Positions 55,906 to 63,923 of a stretch of DNA of 64,000 bases are shown here, piece by piece. Numbering within the stretch: position 1 is the stretch's first letter; each line of letters begins with the position of its first letter. The stretch lies in assembly GCF_024437745.1 (NCBI RefSeq), contig NZ_JANFNY010000006.1:35007-99006 (forward strand). The letters run 5' to 3'. Under the pieces are notes generated by a model. It saw only the letters and a program-made list of their open reading frames with translations, searched no databases and was not told the DNA's origin. Both the position numbers and the translations under genes were made by a program. This stretch comes from Roseomonas sp. GC11 (GTDB lineage Bacteria > Pseudomonadota > Alphaproteobacteria > Acetobacterales > Acetobacteraceae).

Positions 55906-56313
55906 ATGCCTGTCGCCGATCCCGCCGCCCGCGCCCGCTTCCTCGCCGCCACGCGGTTCAACGCGGATGGGCTGGTCCCCGCCATCGCCCAGGACCATGC
56001 CAGCGGCGAGGTGCTGATGATGGCCTGGATGAACGCCGCGGCGCTGGAAGAAACGCTGGCGACGGGGCGTGTGGTCTATTTCAGCCGCAGCCGCAACGCC
56101 CTCTGGCGCAAGGGGGAGACCTCGGGGCAGGAACAGCACCTCGTGGACCTGCGGCTGGACTGCGATGGCGATACCATCCTGGCGCTGGTGACGCAGAAGG
56201 GCGTGGCCTGCCACACCGGCCGCCGCTCCTGTTTCTACCAGGCCCTGCGCGAGGGGGAGCTGGTGCCCATCACCGCGCCGGAGGTGGACCCGGAGGTGCT
56301 CTATGGCCGCTGA
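55906..56313 (+). CDS. hisI: phosphoribosyl-AMP cyclohydrolase
   Basis: 135 residues, normal length. Third step of histidine synthesis; a zinc- and magnesium-dependent enzyme. DHASGEVLMMAWMNAAALEETL, GRVVYFSRSRNALWRKGETSG, the metal Asp region LRLDCDGDTILALVTQKGVACHTGRRSCF (all three Cys present, read in two pieces) are canonical. It lies downstream of the putative Zur box and overlaps the COG0523 gene by 11 nt. It may be the only hisI or a zinc-regulated paralogue; the window cannot tell. Confidence 0.93.
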   Translation: MPVADPAARARFLAATRFNADGLVPAIAQDHASGEVLMMAWMNAAALEETLATGRVVYFSRSRNALWRKGETSGQEQHLVDLRLDCDGDTILALVTQKGVACHTGRRSCFYQALREGELVPITAPEVDPEVLYGR

Positions 56314-57472
56314 GGCGCCCCGCTTCCCCCTCCCCGTCACGCTGCTGACGGGCTTCCTCGGCGCCGGCAAGACGACGCTGCTGAACCACCTGCTGCGCCA
56401 GCCGGAGATGGCCGGCACCGCCGTGCTGATCAACGAGTTCGGCGAGATCGGCCTGGACCACCTGCTGGTGGAGACGCTGGAGGAGGATGCCGTCCTCCTG
56501 CAATCCGGCTGCCTGTGCTGCACCATCCGGGGCGACCTCGCCGCGGCGCTGGGCCGGCTGGCGGAGCGCGCCCGCGCCCCCGCCCCTGCCCCTGCCCCTG
56601 CCCCTGGCGCCGCCCCGCTGCGCCGCGTGGTGATCGAGACGACCGGGCTGGCCGACCCCCTGCCCATCCTGCAAACCCTGATGGCGGAAGGCAGCATCGC
56701 CCGGCATTTCGTGCTGGATGGCGTGGTGACGCTGGTGGACGCGGTGCATGGCGCCGCCACGCTCGACCGCCAGCCCGAGGCCGTGCGGCAGGCCGCCGTG
56801 GCCGACCGCCTGCTGCTGAGCAAGACGGACCTCGCCACGCCGGAGGCGGTGGCCAGCCTCACCGCGCGGCTGCGCGCGCTGAACCCGGGCGCCCCCGCCA
56901 TCGCGGTGACGCAGGGCGCGGTGGCGCCGGAGGCCATCCTGGCCTGCGGCCCCTTCGACCCGGCGGCGCGCGGCGCGGATGTCCGCCGCTGGCTGGACGA
57001 GGCCGCCTGGACCAGCCACGGCCACGACAATGACAACCACGGCCACCACCACGGCCATGGCCACCACGGGCATCACCACCACCACGACCCGAACCGGCAT
57101 GATGCGCGCATCCACGCCTTCTGCCTGAGCTTCGACACGCCCCTGCCCTGGGAAGGCCTCGCCACCTGGCTGGAGGTGCTGGCGGCGACACGCGGCGATG
57201 CCGTGCTGCGGGTGAAGGGCATCCTGGACCTGGAGGGGCAGGACCGCCCCGTGGCCATCCATGGCGTGCAGAGCGTCTGGCACCGCCCGACCCTGCTGCC
57301 CGGCTGGCCGGAGGGGGAGCCGCGCCGCTCCCGCCTCGTCTTCATCCTGCGCGACCTGCCGCGCACGGTGATCGAGGAGGGGCTGGCCGCCTTCTGCCAG
57401 GCCGCCACACGCCAGGCGGAGATCGCCACGCCGCCAGCTGGGATGCAAACGGCCATACAAACGGGGGCGTGA
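56303..57472 (+). CDS. COG0523 G3E-family GTPase (CobW/ZigA-like zinc chaperone)
   Basis: 389 residues. Walker A TGFLGAGKTTLLNHLL (about residues 16-31), the metal motif SGCLCCTIRGDL (CxCC, about 69-75), ETTGLADP, and the guanine site SKTDL. Between the GTPase and C-terminal CobW_C domains is a His-rich loop (HGHDNDNHGHHHGHGHHG in part, about 235-256), a probable metal-binding tether. A PAPAPAPAP run (about 93-100) is encoded by a CCTGCC microrepeat. The context with zur makes a zinc-trafficking role likely. Overlaps the hisI end by 11 nt. Confidence 0.9.
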   Translation: MAAEAPRFPLPVTLLTGFLGAGKTTLLNHLLRQPEMAGTAVLINEFGEIGLDHLLVETLEEDAVLLQSGCLCCTIRGDLAAALGRLAERARAPAPAPAPAPGAAPLRRVVIETTGLADPLPILQTLMAEGSIARHFVLDGVVTLVDAVHGAATLDRQPEAVRQAAVADRLLLSKTDLATPEAVASLTARLRALNPGAPAIAVTQGAVAPEAILACGPFDPAARGADVRRWLDEAAWTSHGHDNDNHGHHHGHGHHGHHHHHDPNRHDARIHAFCLSFDTPLPWEGLATWLEVLAATRGDAVLRVKGILDLEGQDRPVAIHGVQSVWHRPTLLPGWPEGEPRRSRLVFILRDLPRTVIEEGLAAFCQAATRQAEIATPPAGMQTAIQTGA

Positions 57473-57567
57473 AGGCCGGGCGCGCAAAGCCGCCGCGCCG
57501 GGCGTTGACGCGCGCCCCCCCGCGCGCTTCCCTTCCGCCGGCAACCATAGAAGCGGAGAGCGCCACG

Positions 57568-58218
57568 ATGTCGCTGACCATGCCGGAGGAGATCCTTCTC
57601 CTCATGCTCGATGACGAGACCGGCCGGCTGATCGACCGCGCGGCGCCCTCGGGCGACTATGCCCTGGCCGGTGCCATCCTGGCCGAGCTGGCGCTGACCG
57701 GCCGCATCGATACCGACCCGAAGCGCCTCTTCGTCGGCGACCCCTCCCCCACCGGCGATGCCGTGCTGGACGGGGTGGAACAGCGCATCCTGGCCGAGCC
57801 AGAGCCGCACAACAGCCGCTGGTGGATCGAGGCCCTCGCCAAGGAGGCCGACCAGTACCGCGATCTCTATTTCGAGCGGCTGGTGGCGCGGGGCGTGCTG
57901 AAGCGCGAGGAAGGCCGCTTCCTGTGGTTCTTCTCCGAGCGGCGCTATCCCGTGCTGTCAGACAAGGAGGAGCGCGAGGTGAAGGCCCGCCTGATGGCGG
58001 TGATCTTCAACGACGAGATTCCCGACCCGCGCGACTCCCTGCTGATCGGGCTGACGCGCGCCGCCGGGCTCTTCCCCCTGCTGCTGGCCCCGACCGAGCT
58101 GGACCACGCCCAGGCCCGCATCGAACAGGTGGCGAATCTGGAGGAGCTGAACCGCACCCTCTCGGACGCCGTGCGCGACATCTTCGCCGAAGTCGCGCGC
58201 TACGCGCCCTTGATGTGA
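57568..58218 (+). CDS. GOLPH3/VPS74 (GPP34) family protein
   Basis: 216 residues from ATG 57568 with GGAGAG upstream; the frame is open to 57469. The GPP34 fold begins LTMPEEILLLMLDDETGRLID, followed by YALAGAILAELALTGRIDTDPKRLFV, a WWIEALAKEADQYRDLYFERLVARGVLKREEGRFLWFF core and the RDSLLIGLTRAAGLFPLLL helix. Eukaryotic members bind PI4P at the Golgi. Bacterial homologues are known but their role is not settled. No transmembrane segment. It lies 95 nt after the COG0523 gene. Confidence 0.85.
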   Translation: MSLTMPEEILLLMLDDETGRLIDRAAPSGDYALAGAILAELALTGRIDTDPKRLFVGDPSPTGDAVLDGVEQRILAEPEPHNSRWWIEALAKEADQYRDLYFERLVARGVLKREEGRFLWFFSERRYPVLSDKEEREVKARLMAVIFNDEIPDPRDSLLIGLTRAAGLFPLLLAPTELDHAQARIEQVANLEELNRTLSDAVRDIFAEVARYAPLM

Positions 58219-58228
58219 GGACAAGAAG

Positions 58229-58363
58229 GGTTCTTTTTTGAAAAAAAGAACCAAAAAACTTTTTTCAGTTCGTGGCCCGCTGCCCCGGGAGACCGCGGCA
58301 GCCTGAAAAAAAGCGGCCCACTGTGCCGGGAGACGGCGGCAGCCTAAAAAAAAGAAAAGAAGA
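58229..58363. repeat. compound hairpin repeat (family A) at convergent junction
   Basis: GGTTCTTTTTT-GA-AAAAAAGAACC (58229-58252), then two successive GGGAGAC(C/G)G(C/G)GGCAGCCT blocks followed by A runs, ending in AAAAGAAAAGAAGAAA. The GC module is duplicated in this copy. Confidence 0.8.
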
Positions 58364-58365
58364 AA

Positions 58366-59106
58366 TTATTCAATGCCATAGAAATCTGCCGCATTCTCCC
58401 AGAAAGGCGCCTCCCCGGCGATCCGCCGGAGCGTGTCCATATCCTCCGCCGCGAAGGGCCGGCGGGCGCGGGTGGAGGGCATGTCCGTGCCAAAGATCAG
58501 CGCGCGCGGCGCCACGGCGGCAATGCGGCGCAGCGCCTCCTCCACCGGCAATTCCACGCGGCCGAAGCCGGTGGCCTTCACCTTCGCCCCGGCGGCGGCC
58601 AGTTCCAGCACCACGGGCAGCCCGGCCTCGGTCATGCCGAGATGGTCGATGACCAGCCGCCCCGCCATGCCGCGCAAGCGCCCCAGCCAGGGGGCGAGAT
58701 GGGCCGCATCGGCATAGAACTGCGCATGCAGCCCGGCCACGGCATGGGCACGGTCGGCCATGTCCAGCGCGGCGCCGATCTCCAGGCCCGCGCCGCGATA
58801 GAGGATATAGCGCAGGCCGCGCACGCCGCGCGCCGCCAGGGCGCGCAAAGCCTCGTCCGTCAGGCTGGGGTCGGCGGCGGCGATGGCGACGAAGCGCGGG
58901 CCGAGTTCCTCAAGCGCCGCCAGCAGCGGGGCGGGATCCAGCCCATGGGTGGAGGCGGCGACCAGAACCCCCCCCGCCACCCCGAGCGGCGCCGCGGCCG
59001 CGCGGTATTGCGCCACGCTGAAGGCCGGGGGGTGGTAGCCGCCATCACCCGGCAGGGCGGCGGCGGGGTCGAAGACGTGGAAATGCGCGTCGAGGACAGG
59101 AGTCAT
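58366..59106 (-). CDS. amidohydrolase family protein (PDC-lactonase-like, COG3618)
   Basis: 246 residues. TIM-barrel metal-dependent hydrolase with LDAHFHVFDP at the N-terminus (HxH), LRYILYRGAG, RLVIDHLGMTEAG (about residue 152), KATGFGRVE and the late Asp in LIFGTDMPSTRARRPF (about 212). The family includes 2-pyrone-4,6-dicarboxylate lactonase and other sugar-lactone or aromatic-pathway hydrolases; substrate unknown. The ATG overlaps the stop of the GntR gene by 4 nt. Confidence 0.85.
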   Translation of the reverse strand: MTPVLDAHFHVFDPAAALPGDGGYHPPAFSVAQYRAAAAPLGVAGGVLVAASTHGLDPAPLLAALEELGPRFVAIAAADPSLTDEALRALAARGVRGLRYILYRGAGLEIGAALDMADRAHAVAGLHAQFYADAAHLAPWLGRLRGMAGRLVIDHLGMTEAGLPVVLELAAAGAKVKATGFGRVELPVEEALRRIAAVAPRALIFGTDMPSTRARRPFAAEDMDTLRRIAGEAPFWENAADFYGIE

Positions 59107-59855
59107 GTGGCGGTGGCCCGGTAGCGGAAGCGGTCAGCCCGGCCGCGGGCGATGCGGTGCTCGACCGCGCGGCCGGCGGCATCGAAGGCGGTGCGGTCGG
59201 CCAGGATCACCGCCTCCCCCGCCTGCAGGCCAAGGGCCAGGGCAGTGGCGGCATCGGCCCGGCCCACCGAGACCTCATCCTCCACCCGCGCCACCAGCAG
59301 GCCACAGCGCGCCTGCAACAGCGGGTAGAGCAGCGCGCCATAGCCTTCCGGCGGCAGGGCCAGCAGCGGCGCGGCCTCCGGCAGCGGCAGGTGGATGGTC
59401 TCGGCCAGCAGGGTCTCCCCGCCCCAGGCGCGCAGCCGTTCCAGCCGCAGGGCGGGGGCGCCGGCGGGGCGGCCGAGGCGGGCGGCGGCCTCCGGCGGCA
59501 GGCCCTCCTGCCGCGCCGAGAGGATGCGGCTCTCGGGCAGGATCGGCCCCTTCGCCTCCCCGGCATGGCGCAGCAGGAAGAAGCGCAGCAGGCTGGCGGC
59601 GGCGGGGGCCTGGCGGCTGAAGGTACCGCGCCCCTGGCGGCGCTCCACCAGCCCTTCCTGCTCCAGGTGGCTGAGGGCGCGGCGCATGGTCTGCAAGGCC
59701 ACGCCATAGTCCTGGGCCAGGCGGCTCTCCGCCGGCAGGGCGGTGCCGGGCGGCCACTCCCCGGCAGCGAGGCGGCGCGCCAGGGCATCGCGCAGCCGGG
59801 CGTGCAGCGGCAGGCGCGGATCCTCGGCAAGGGGGAGCGGGGCGGGGTCCGTCAT
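59103..59855 (-). CDS. GntR/HutC-family regulator with UTRA domain
   Basis: 250 residues from ATG 59855 (a TTG at 59870 is an alternative). The winged helix (about 15-80) has PLHARLRDALARRLAAGEWPPGTALP, SRLAQDYGVALQTMRRALSHLEQEGLVERRQGRGTF in part. The UTRA effector domain (about 95-245) starts FLLRHAGEAKG and ends ADRFRYRATAT. It probably controls the amidohydrolase it is coupled to and perhaps the divergent binding-protein gene. Confidence 0.88.
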   Translation of the reverse strand: MTDPAPLPLAEDPRLPLHARLRDALARRLAAGEWPPGTALPAESRLAQDYGVALQTMRRALSHLEQEGLVERRQGRGTFSRQAPAAASLLRFFLLRHAGEAKGPILPESRILSARQEGLPPEAAARLGRPAGAPALRLERLRAWGGETLLAETIHLPLPEAAPLLALPPEGYGALLYPLLQARCGLLVARVEDEVSVGRADAATALALGLQAGEAVILADRTAFDAAGRAVEHRIARGRADRFRYRATAT

Positions 59856-59971
59856 GGCCGGGCCAGACAAGCACGGATGCGGCGGTGCCGCCAGTTCCCC
59901 TCTGCTCTTATGGTCCTTTGCAGGAGTTACGGAAAGCTCTAGCCTTGCCCCAACCTCGCGAGGACAACGCC

Positions 59972-60964
59972 ATGACCCGATCCATGACCCGACGGGCCTT
60001 CACCATCCTGGCGCCTGCCCTGGCCCTGCCGGCCGGGCTGCTGGCGCCATCTCCGGCCCGCGCGGCCTGGGCGCCCAGCCGCCCGGTGCGGATGATCGCC
60101 CCCTATGCCCCTGGCGGCGGGGCGGACATCACGGCCCGGCTGCTCGCCCCGGCGATGAGCCGCAGCCTGGGCCAGCCGGTGATCGTGGAGAATCGCCCGG
60201 GCGCTGGCGGTTCGATCGGCGCGGCGGAGGTGGCGCGTGCCGCCGCGGATGGCCATACGGTGATGCTGGATGCGCTGGCGCATGTCTCCAACCCGGCGGT
60301 GCTGCCCAGCCTGCCCTTCAACTACGCCACCGCCTTTGCGCCGATCAGCCAGGTGACGCTGCTGCCGCAGATCCTGATCACCGCGCGCACCAGCCCGCAC
60401 CGCAGCCTGGAGGCGCTGCTGGCGGCGGCGAAGGCGAAGCCGGGGCAACTCAGCTATGGTTCCTCCGGCAATGCCACGGCGGCGCATCTGGCCTCGGTCG
60501 CGCTGCTGCGCCGGGCGGGGGTGGAGATGGTGCATATCCCCTATCGCGGCGGCGGGCAGGCGTTGCAGGACCTGATGGCCGGGCAGGTGGATTTCGTCTT
60601 CGCCACCGTCTCCTCCTCTGCCGCGCTGGCGCGGGATGGGCAGGTGCGGGCGCTGGGTGTCAGCACCGCGGCGCGGCTGGCGGCGCTGCCCGATGTGCCC
60701 ACCATCGCCGAGCAGGGCTTCCCCGGCTATGAGCTGAACGAGTGGAACGGCTTCTACGCCCCTGCCGGCACCCCGGCCCCGGCGCTGGAGGCGCTGCACG
60801 CCGCCCTTCTGGCCGCGCTGCGCGACCCCGCCGTGGCGGAGCGGCTGGAATCGATGGGCGCGCTGGCCATTGGCAGCACGCCGGAGCAATTCCGGCTCTA
60901 CCTCGCCGAGCAGCGCGCGCGCATCACCACGCTGATCCGCGAGGCGGGCGTCACCATCGACTGA
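59972..60964 (+). CDS. Bug/TctC-family tripartite tricarboxylate-type binding protein
   Basis: 330 residues from ATG 59972 (GAGGACAACGCC upstream). A twin-arginine-like signal peptide (MTRRAFTILAPALALPAG, ending ARAA near 31). The TctC core: VRMIAPYAPGGGADITARLLA, VIVENRPGAGGSIGAAEVA, LSYGSSGNATAAHLASVAL, MVHIPYRGGGQALQDLMAGQVDF and GYELNEWNGFYAPAGTP. It binds carboxylates in the periplasm. No TctA/TctB membrane partners are adjacent, as usual for this expanded family. Confidence 0.92.
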   Translation: MTRSMTRRAFTILAPALALPAGLLAPSPARAAWAPSRPVRMIAPYAPGGGADITARLLAPAMSRSLGQPVIVENRPGAGGSIGAAEVARAAADGHTVMLDALAHVSNPAVLPSLPFNYATAFAPISQVTLLPQILITARTSPHRSLEALLAAAKAKPGQLSYGSSGNATAAHLASVALLRRAGVEMVHIPYRGGGQALQDLMAGQVDFVFATVSSSAALARDGQVRALGVSTAARLAALPDVPTIAEQGFPGYELNEWNGFYAPAGTPAPALEALHAALLAALRDPAVAERLESMGALAIGSTPEQFRLYLAEQRARITTLIREAGVTID

Positions 60965-60983
60965 ACCGCGCCTGGCCGCCCTT

Positions 60984-61053
60984 GTCTCCCCCGCCGCGGG
61001 GGAGACGCCCCCCCTGAAAAAAGTTTTTTGGTTCTTTTTTCCAAAAAAGAACC
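60984..61053. repeat. hairpin pair at convergent junction (family A)
   Basis: Perfect 9-bp stem GTCTCCCCC-GCCGC-GGGGGAGAC (60984-61006) followed by CTGAAAAAAGTTTTTT and GGTTCTTTTTT-CC-AAAAAAGAACC (61030-61053), 4 nt before the oxygenase stop. Confidence 0.83.
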
Positions 61054-61056
61054 CTC

Positions 61057-62130
61057 CTACCTGAATCTTACTCCCTTCTCCCCCGCCGCCTGCCGCTCGG
61101 CGATCAGGCGCTTTTCCTGCTCCGCCCCGGCGGCGTCGGTGAGGAAGGTGAAGATGGCGAAGCGCCGCCCGGCGGTGACGGGCATGGCCTCGTGCAGCAG
61201 GTCGCAGCAGAAGAGCACCGCGCCGCCGGCCGGCGGCTCATAGAGTTCCGGCCCGAATTCCGGGAAGTTCAGCGCCCCGCCCGCATACGCCCCGGTGTTG
61301 AGGTTGAGGCTCATGGCGAAGCGGCGGTGCGCGGTATAGGGCGTGCGGTTGTCGCGGTGCGCGCCGAAGCCGCCGGCGTCGCTGGCATCGTAGCAGCCGA
61401 TGCGCGGCATTTCGAAGCTGGCGGCGCGGAAGCGGTAGGCGCGCCACAGCTCCGGCAGGACGCGCCGCTCCAGCCGCAGGCGATAGGTGGCGTAAAGCCC
61501 CTGGTCATCCAGCCAGACATCGGTGCGGCGCTTGATGTTCTGCGCCGCATTGGCGGCCCCGGCGGTGGAGGCCACGCGGTCCCGCGTCTTCTCGCCCTTC
61601 TCCCAATGCGCCAGCAGGGCGGCGATGAAGGCGGGCTCCAGCACATCGGGGATGATCAGCGCCGGGGCGCCGCCGCGCAGCACCGGGGGCGGGGCGGCGG
61701 GCGGCTCGGGCAGCAGGTCCAGCGCCATCTCCAGCACCTCCTCTGGTGCCCCCCCTGGCGCCTCCATCCCGGCGCGCAGGAAGGCCAGGCGGCCGCGCGG
61801 CGAGATCACCGCCACGCCATCCCCGGCGAGGCCCAGCCCGGCGGCGAGCCGGCCCTCGGCATCGAACAGCCGCACCGGCGCGCCCTCGGGCTGCGGCAGG
61901 CCATCGGGGCGGGCGCGGGCGACGAGGAAAAGCCGCGCCCGCTTCGCCGCCGCGCGCGCCTGGGCGGCGGCGGGGTCGGCCGGCGGCCGGCCGATCACCA
62001 GCACGCAGGACAGGCCGGCGAGGCTCTGGTGGAACAGGTCCACCGCCGCGCCGGTGGCATCCGGCAGGGCGAGCGGGGGGAGGAGATCACCGGGCAGGAG
62101 GGTGGGGGGGATGGGAGCGGGTGCGGCCAT
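61057..62130 (-). CDS. 2OG-Fe(II) oxygenase with N-terminal thioredoxin-like domain
   Basis: 357 residues from ATG 62130. Residues about 10-150 resemble an AhpC/TlpA-type thioredoxin fold (LLPGDLLPPLALPDATGAAVDL, then LFDAEGRLAAGLGL and VISPRGRLAFL), but no peroxidatic or CxxC cysteine is placed correctly. Residues about 160-345 are a prolyl-hydroxylase-like domain: FGAHRDNRTPYTAHRRFAMSLNLN (HxD ligands in HRD), GGALNFPEFG, the distal His in LLHEAMPV and the 2OG Arg in GRRFAIFTF. A predicted hydroxylase of unknown target. Confidence 0.82.
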   Translation of the reverse strand: MAAPAPIPPTLLPGDLLPPLALPDATGAAVDLFHQSLAGLSCVLVIGRPPADPAAAQARAAAKRARLFLVARARPDGLPQPEGAPVRLFDAEGRLAAGLGLAGDGVAVISPRGRLAFLRAGMEAPGGAPEEVLEMALDLLPEPPAAPPPVLRGGAPALIIPDVLEPAFIAALLAHWEKGEKTRDRVASTAGAANAAQNIKRRTDVWLDDQGLYATYRLRLERRVLPELWRAYRFRAASFEMPRIGCYDASDAGGFGAHRDNRTPYTAHRRFAMSLNLNTGAYAGGALNFPEFGPELYEPPAGGAVLFCCDLLHEAMPVTAGRRFAIFTFLTDAAGAEQEKRLIAERQAAGEKGVRFR

Positions 62131-62183
62131 GCCGCGTTTCTGCGCCGCTCCGGCGCGCCCGCCAAGAGGGCGAGAAGGGAAAC

Positions 62184-62846
62184 TCAGCCGCCGCGCTGGC
62201 GCAGGAAGGCCAGCAGCGCCTGCCCCACATGCGCCACATGGGCGGCGAGCAGCGCCGCCGCCGCCTCCACCGCCCCGGCGCGGCAGAGGCGGACGAGCTC
62301 GCGGTGCTCGCGGTCCGCCCGCGCCAGCCCCTCCGGCTCGGTGGAGAGCTGGAGGCGGGTGTAGCGGTCGCATTCCTGGAGCAGGCTGGCGACCATGGCC
62401 GCCGTGCGCTTCTGCCCGGCGCGGGCATAGAGGCGCAGATGCAGCGCCGTGTTCAGCTCGCCCCAGCGGCTGGTGTCGCCGGCGCGCATCGCCGCCGCGT
62501 AGTCGTCCAGCAGGCGCTCCAGCGCGGTGAAGTCCTCCGCCTCCAGCCGGGGGGCGGAGGCGCGGAGCAGGCGCGGCTCCAGCAGGGCGCGCAGGGCGAA
62601 GGCTTCTTCCAGCTCCTCCGGCGAAAGCTCCGCCACCGTGGCGCCCCGGTGCGGCGAGATGCGGACCAGCCCTTCCGCCTCCAGCTGGAACAGGGCCTCG
62701 CGCACGGGGATGCGGCTGACGCCGAATTCCTCCGCCAGCATGTCCTGCCGCAGCTGCGAGCCGGCCGGGTAGCGCCCATCCAGCACGCGGCGGCGAATTT
62801 CCTCCAGCAGCGCGGCCGAGACGGTGCGGTGCTTCAGCGCGGTCAT
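62184..62846 (-). CDS. GntR-family regulator with FCD domain
   Basis: 220 residues. The winged helix (about 8-75) has LEEIRRRVLDGRYPAGSQLRQDMLAEEFGVSRIPVREALFQLEAEGLV (read in parts) and the FCD effector helices follow (about 80-215) with LNTALHLRLYARAG and a DREHRELVRLCRAGAVEAAAALLAAHV end holding metal-ligand His. The divergent neighbour is a dihydrodipicolinate-synthase-family gene, the probable target. Confidence 0.9.
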   Translation of the reverse strand: MTALKHRTVSAALLEEIRRRVLDGRYPAGSQLRQDMLAEEFGVSRIPVREALFQLEAEGLVRISPHRGATVAELSPEELEEAFALRALLEPRLLRASAPRLEAEDFTALERLLDDYAAAMRAGDTSRWGELNTALHLRLYARAGQKRTAAMVASLLQECDRYTRLQLSTEPEGLARADREHRELVRLCRAGAVEAAAALLAAHVAHVGQALLAFLRQRGG

Positions 62847-62935
62847 GCTCTCTCCTGCGGCCGGGTCATGGGCGGGGCCTTCGTGCAGCGGGGGGATATC
62901 GCGGCGGGATACCGGATTTCCAGGCCGGATGATGT

Positions 62936-62962
62936 TGACGGATCGAATGTATAAAATCTACC
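62936..62962 (+). promoter_or_regulatory. AT-rich promoter/operator candidate upstream of lyase gene
   Basis: The segment TTGACGGATCGAATGTATAA with AATC after it is the only AT-rich stretch in the 148-nt divergent gap. TGTATA is close to the half-site of FCD-type GntR operators (TGTATAC-like). A TTGACG and a TATAAA are present but too close (8 nt) for a standard sigma-70 pair. Confidence 0.35.
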
Positions 62963-62994
62963 TTTTGCCCGCACATCCGCAGGACTCCTTCCCC

Positions 62995-63918
62995 ATGGCC
63001 CAGAAGCCCAGCTGGTCCGGCGTCTTCCCCGCCGTCACCACCCAGTTCCGCGAGGATTTCAGCCTCGACCTCGACGCCACCCACCGCGTCATCCAGGCGC
63101 TGGTGCGCGATGGCGTCTCCGGCCTCATCGTCTGCGGCACGGTGGGGGAGAACTGCTCCCTCTCGGCGGCGGAGAAGGTGGCGGTGATGGAAACGGCGAA
63201 GGACGCCGCCGCCGGGCGCGTGCCCGTCATCGCCGGCATCGCCGAATTCACCACCCCCTTCGCCTGCGGCATGGCGCAGGAAGCCGCGCGCATCGGCCTC
63301 GACGGCGTGATGGTGATGCCCGCCCTGGTCTATTCCTCGAAGCCGCATGAGACGGCGGCGCATTTCCGCGGCGTCGCCCGCGCCACCGACCTGCCGGTGA
63401 TGGTCTACAACAACCCGCCCATCTACAAGAACGACGTGACGCCGCAGATCCTGGCCTCGCTGGCCGATTGCGACACGATCGTCTGCTTCAAGGAATCCTC
63501 GGGCGACTCGCGCCGCTTCACCGACCTGCGCAACCTCGCCGGCGACCGCTTCCTGATCTTCGCCGGGCTGGACGACACCGTGCTGGAAAGCGTCATGCTC
63601 GGCGCCGAGGGCTGGGTCTCCGGCATGTCCAACGTCTTCCCCGAGGAAGGCGAGGCGCTGTTCCGCCTGGCCCGCGCCGGCCGCTACGCCGAGGCCCGCG
63701 CGCTCTATGACTGGTTCATGCCGCTGCTGCACCTCGATGCCCGGCCGGATCTCGTCCAGTGCATCAAGCTGTGCGAGCACATCATGGGGCGCGGCTCGGC
63801 GCTCACCCGGCCGCCGCGCCTCGCCCTGCTGCCGCATGAGGCGGCGGAGGTGGAGGGTCTGATGCGCGTGGCCCTCGCCGGGCGGCCGGGGCTGCCGGAT
63901 GTCGCGAAGGCCGCCTGA
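62995..63918 (+). CDS. dihydrodipicolinate synthase family aldolase/lyase
   Basis: 307 residues from ATG 62995; the frame is open upstream. N-acetylneuraminate-lyase superfamily. It keeps VFPAVTTQF, CGTVGENCSLSAAEK (the DapA GTTGE motif altered to GTVGE), the Tyr in VMVYNNPPIYKNDV and the Schiff-base Lys in TIVCFKESSGDSRRF. The altered active-site loop and the separate true dapA at 24.2 kb argue against diaminopimelate synthesis. Divergence from an FCD regulator suggests catabolism of a sugar acid or related compound; substrate not assigned. Confidence 0.87.
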   Translation: MAQKPSWSGVFPAVTTQFREDFSLDLDATHRVIQALVRDGVSGLIVCGTVGENCSLSAAEKVAVMETAKDAAAGRVPVIAGIAEFTTPFACGMAQEAARIGLDGVMVMPALVYSSKPHETAAHFRGVARATDLPVMVYNNPPIYKNDVTPQILASLADCDTIVCFKESSGDSRRFTDLRNLAGDRFLIFAGLDDTVLESVMLGAEGWVSGMSNVFPEEGEALFRLARAGRYAEARALYDWFMPLLHLDARPDLVQCIKLCEHIMGRGSALTRPPRLALLPHEAAEVEGLMRVALAGRPGLPDVAKAA

Positions 63919-63923
63919 CGTCT

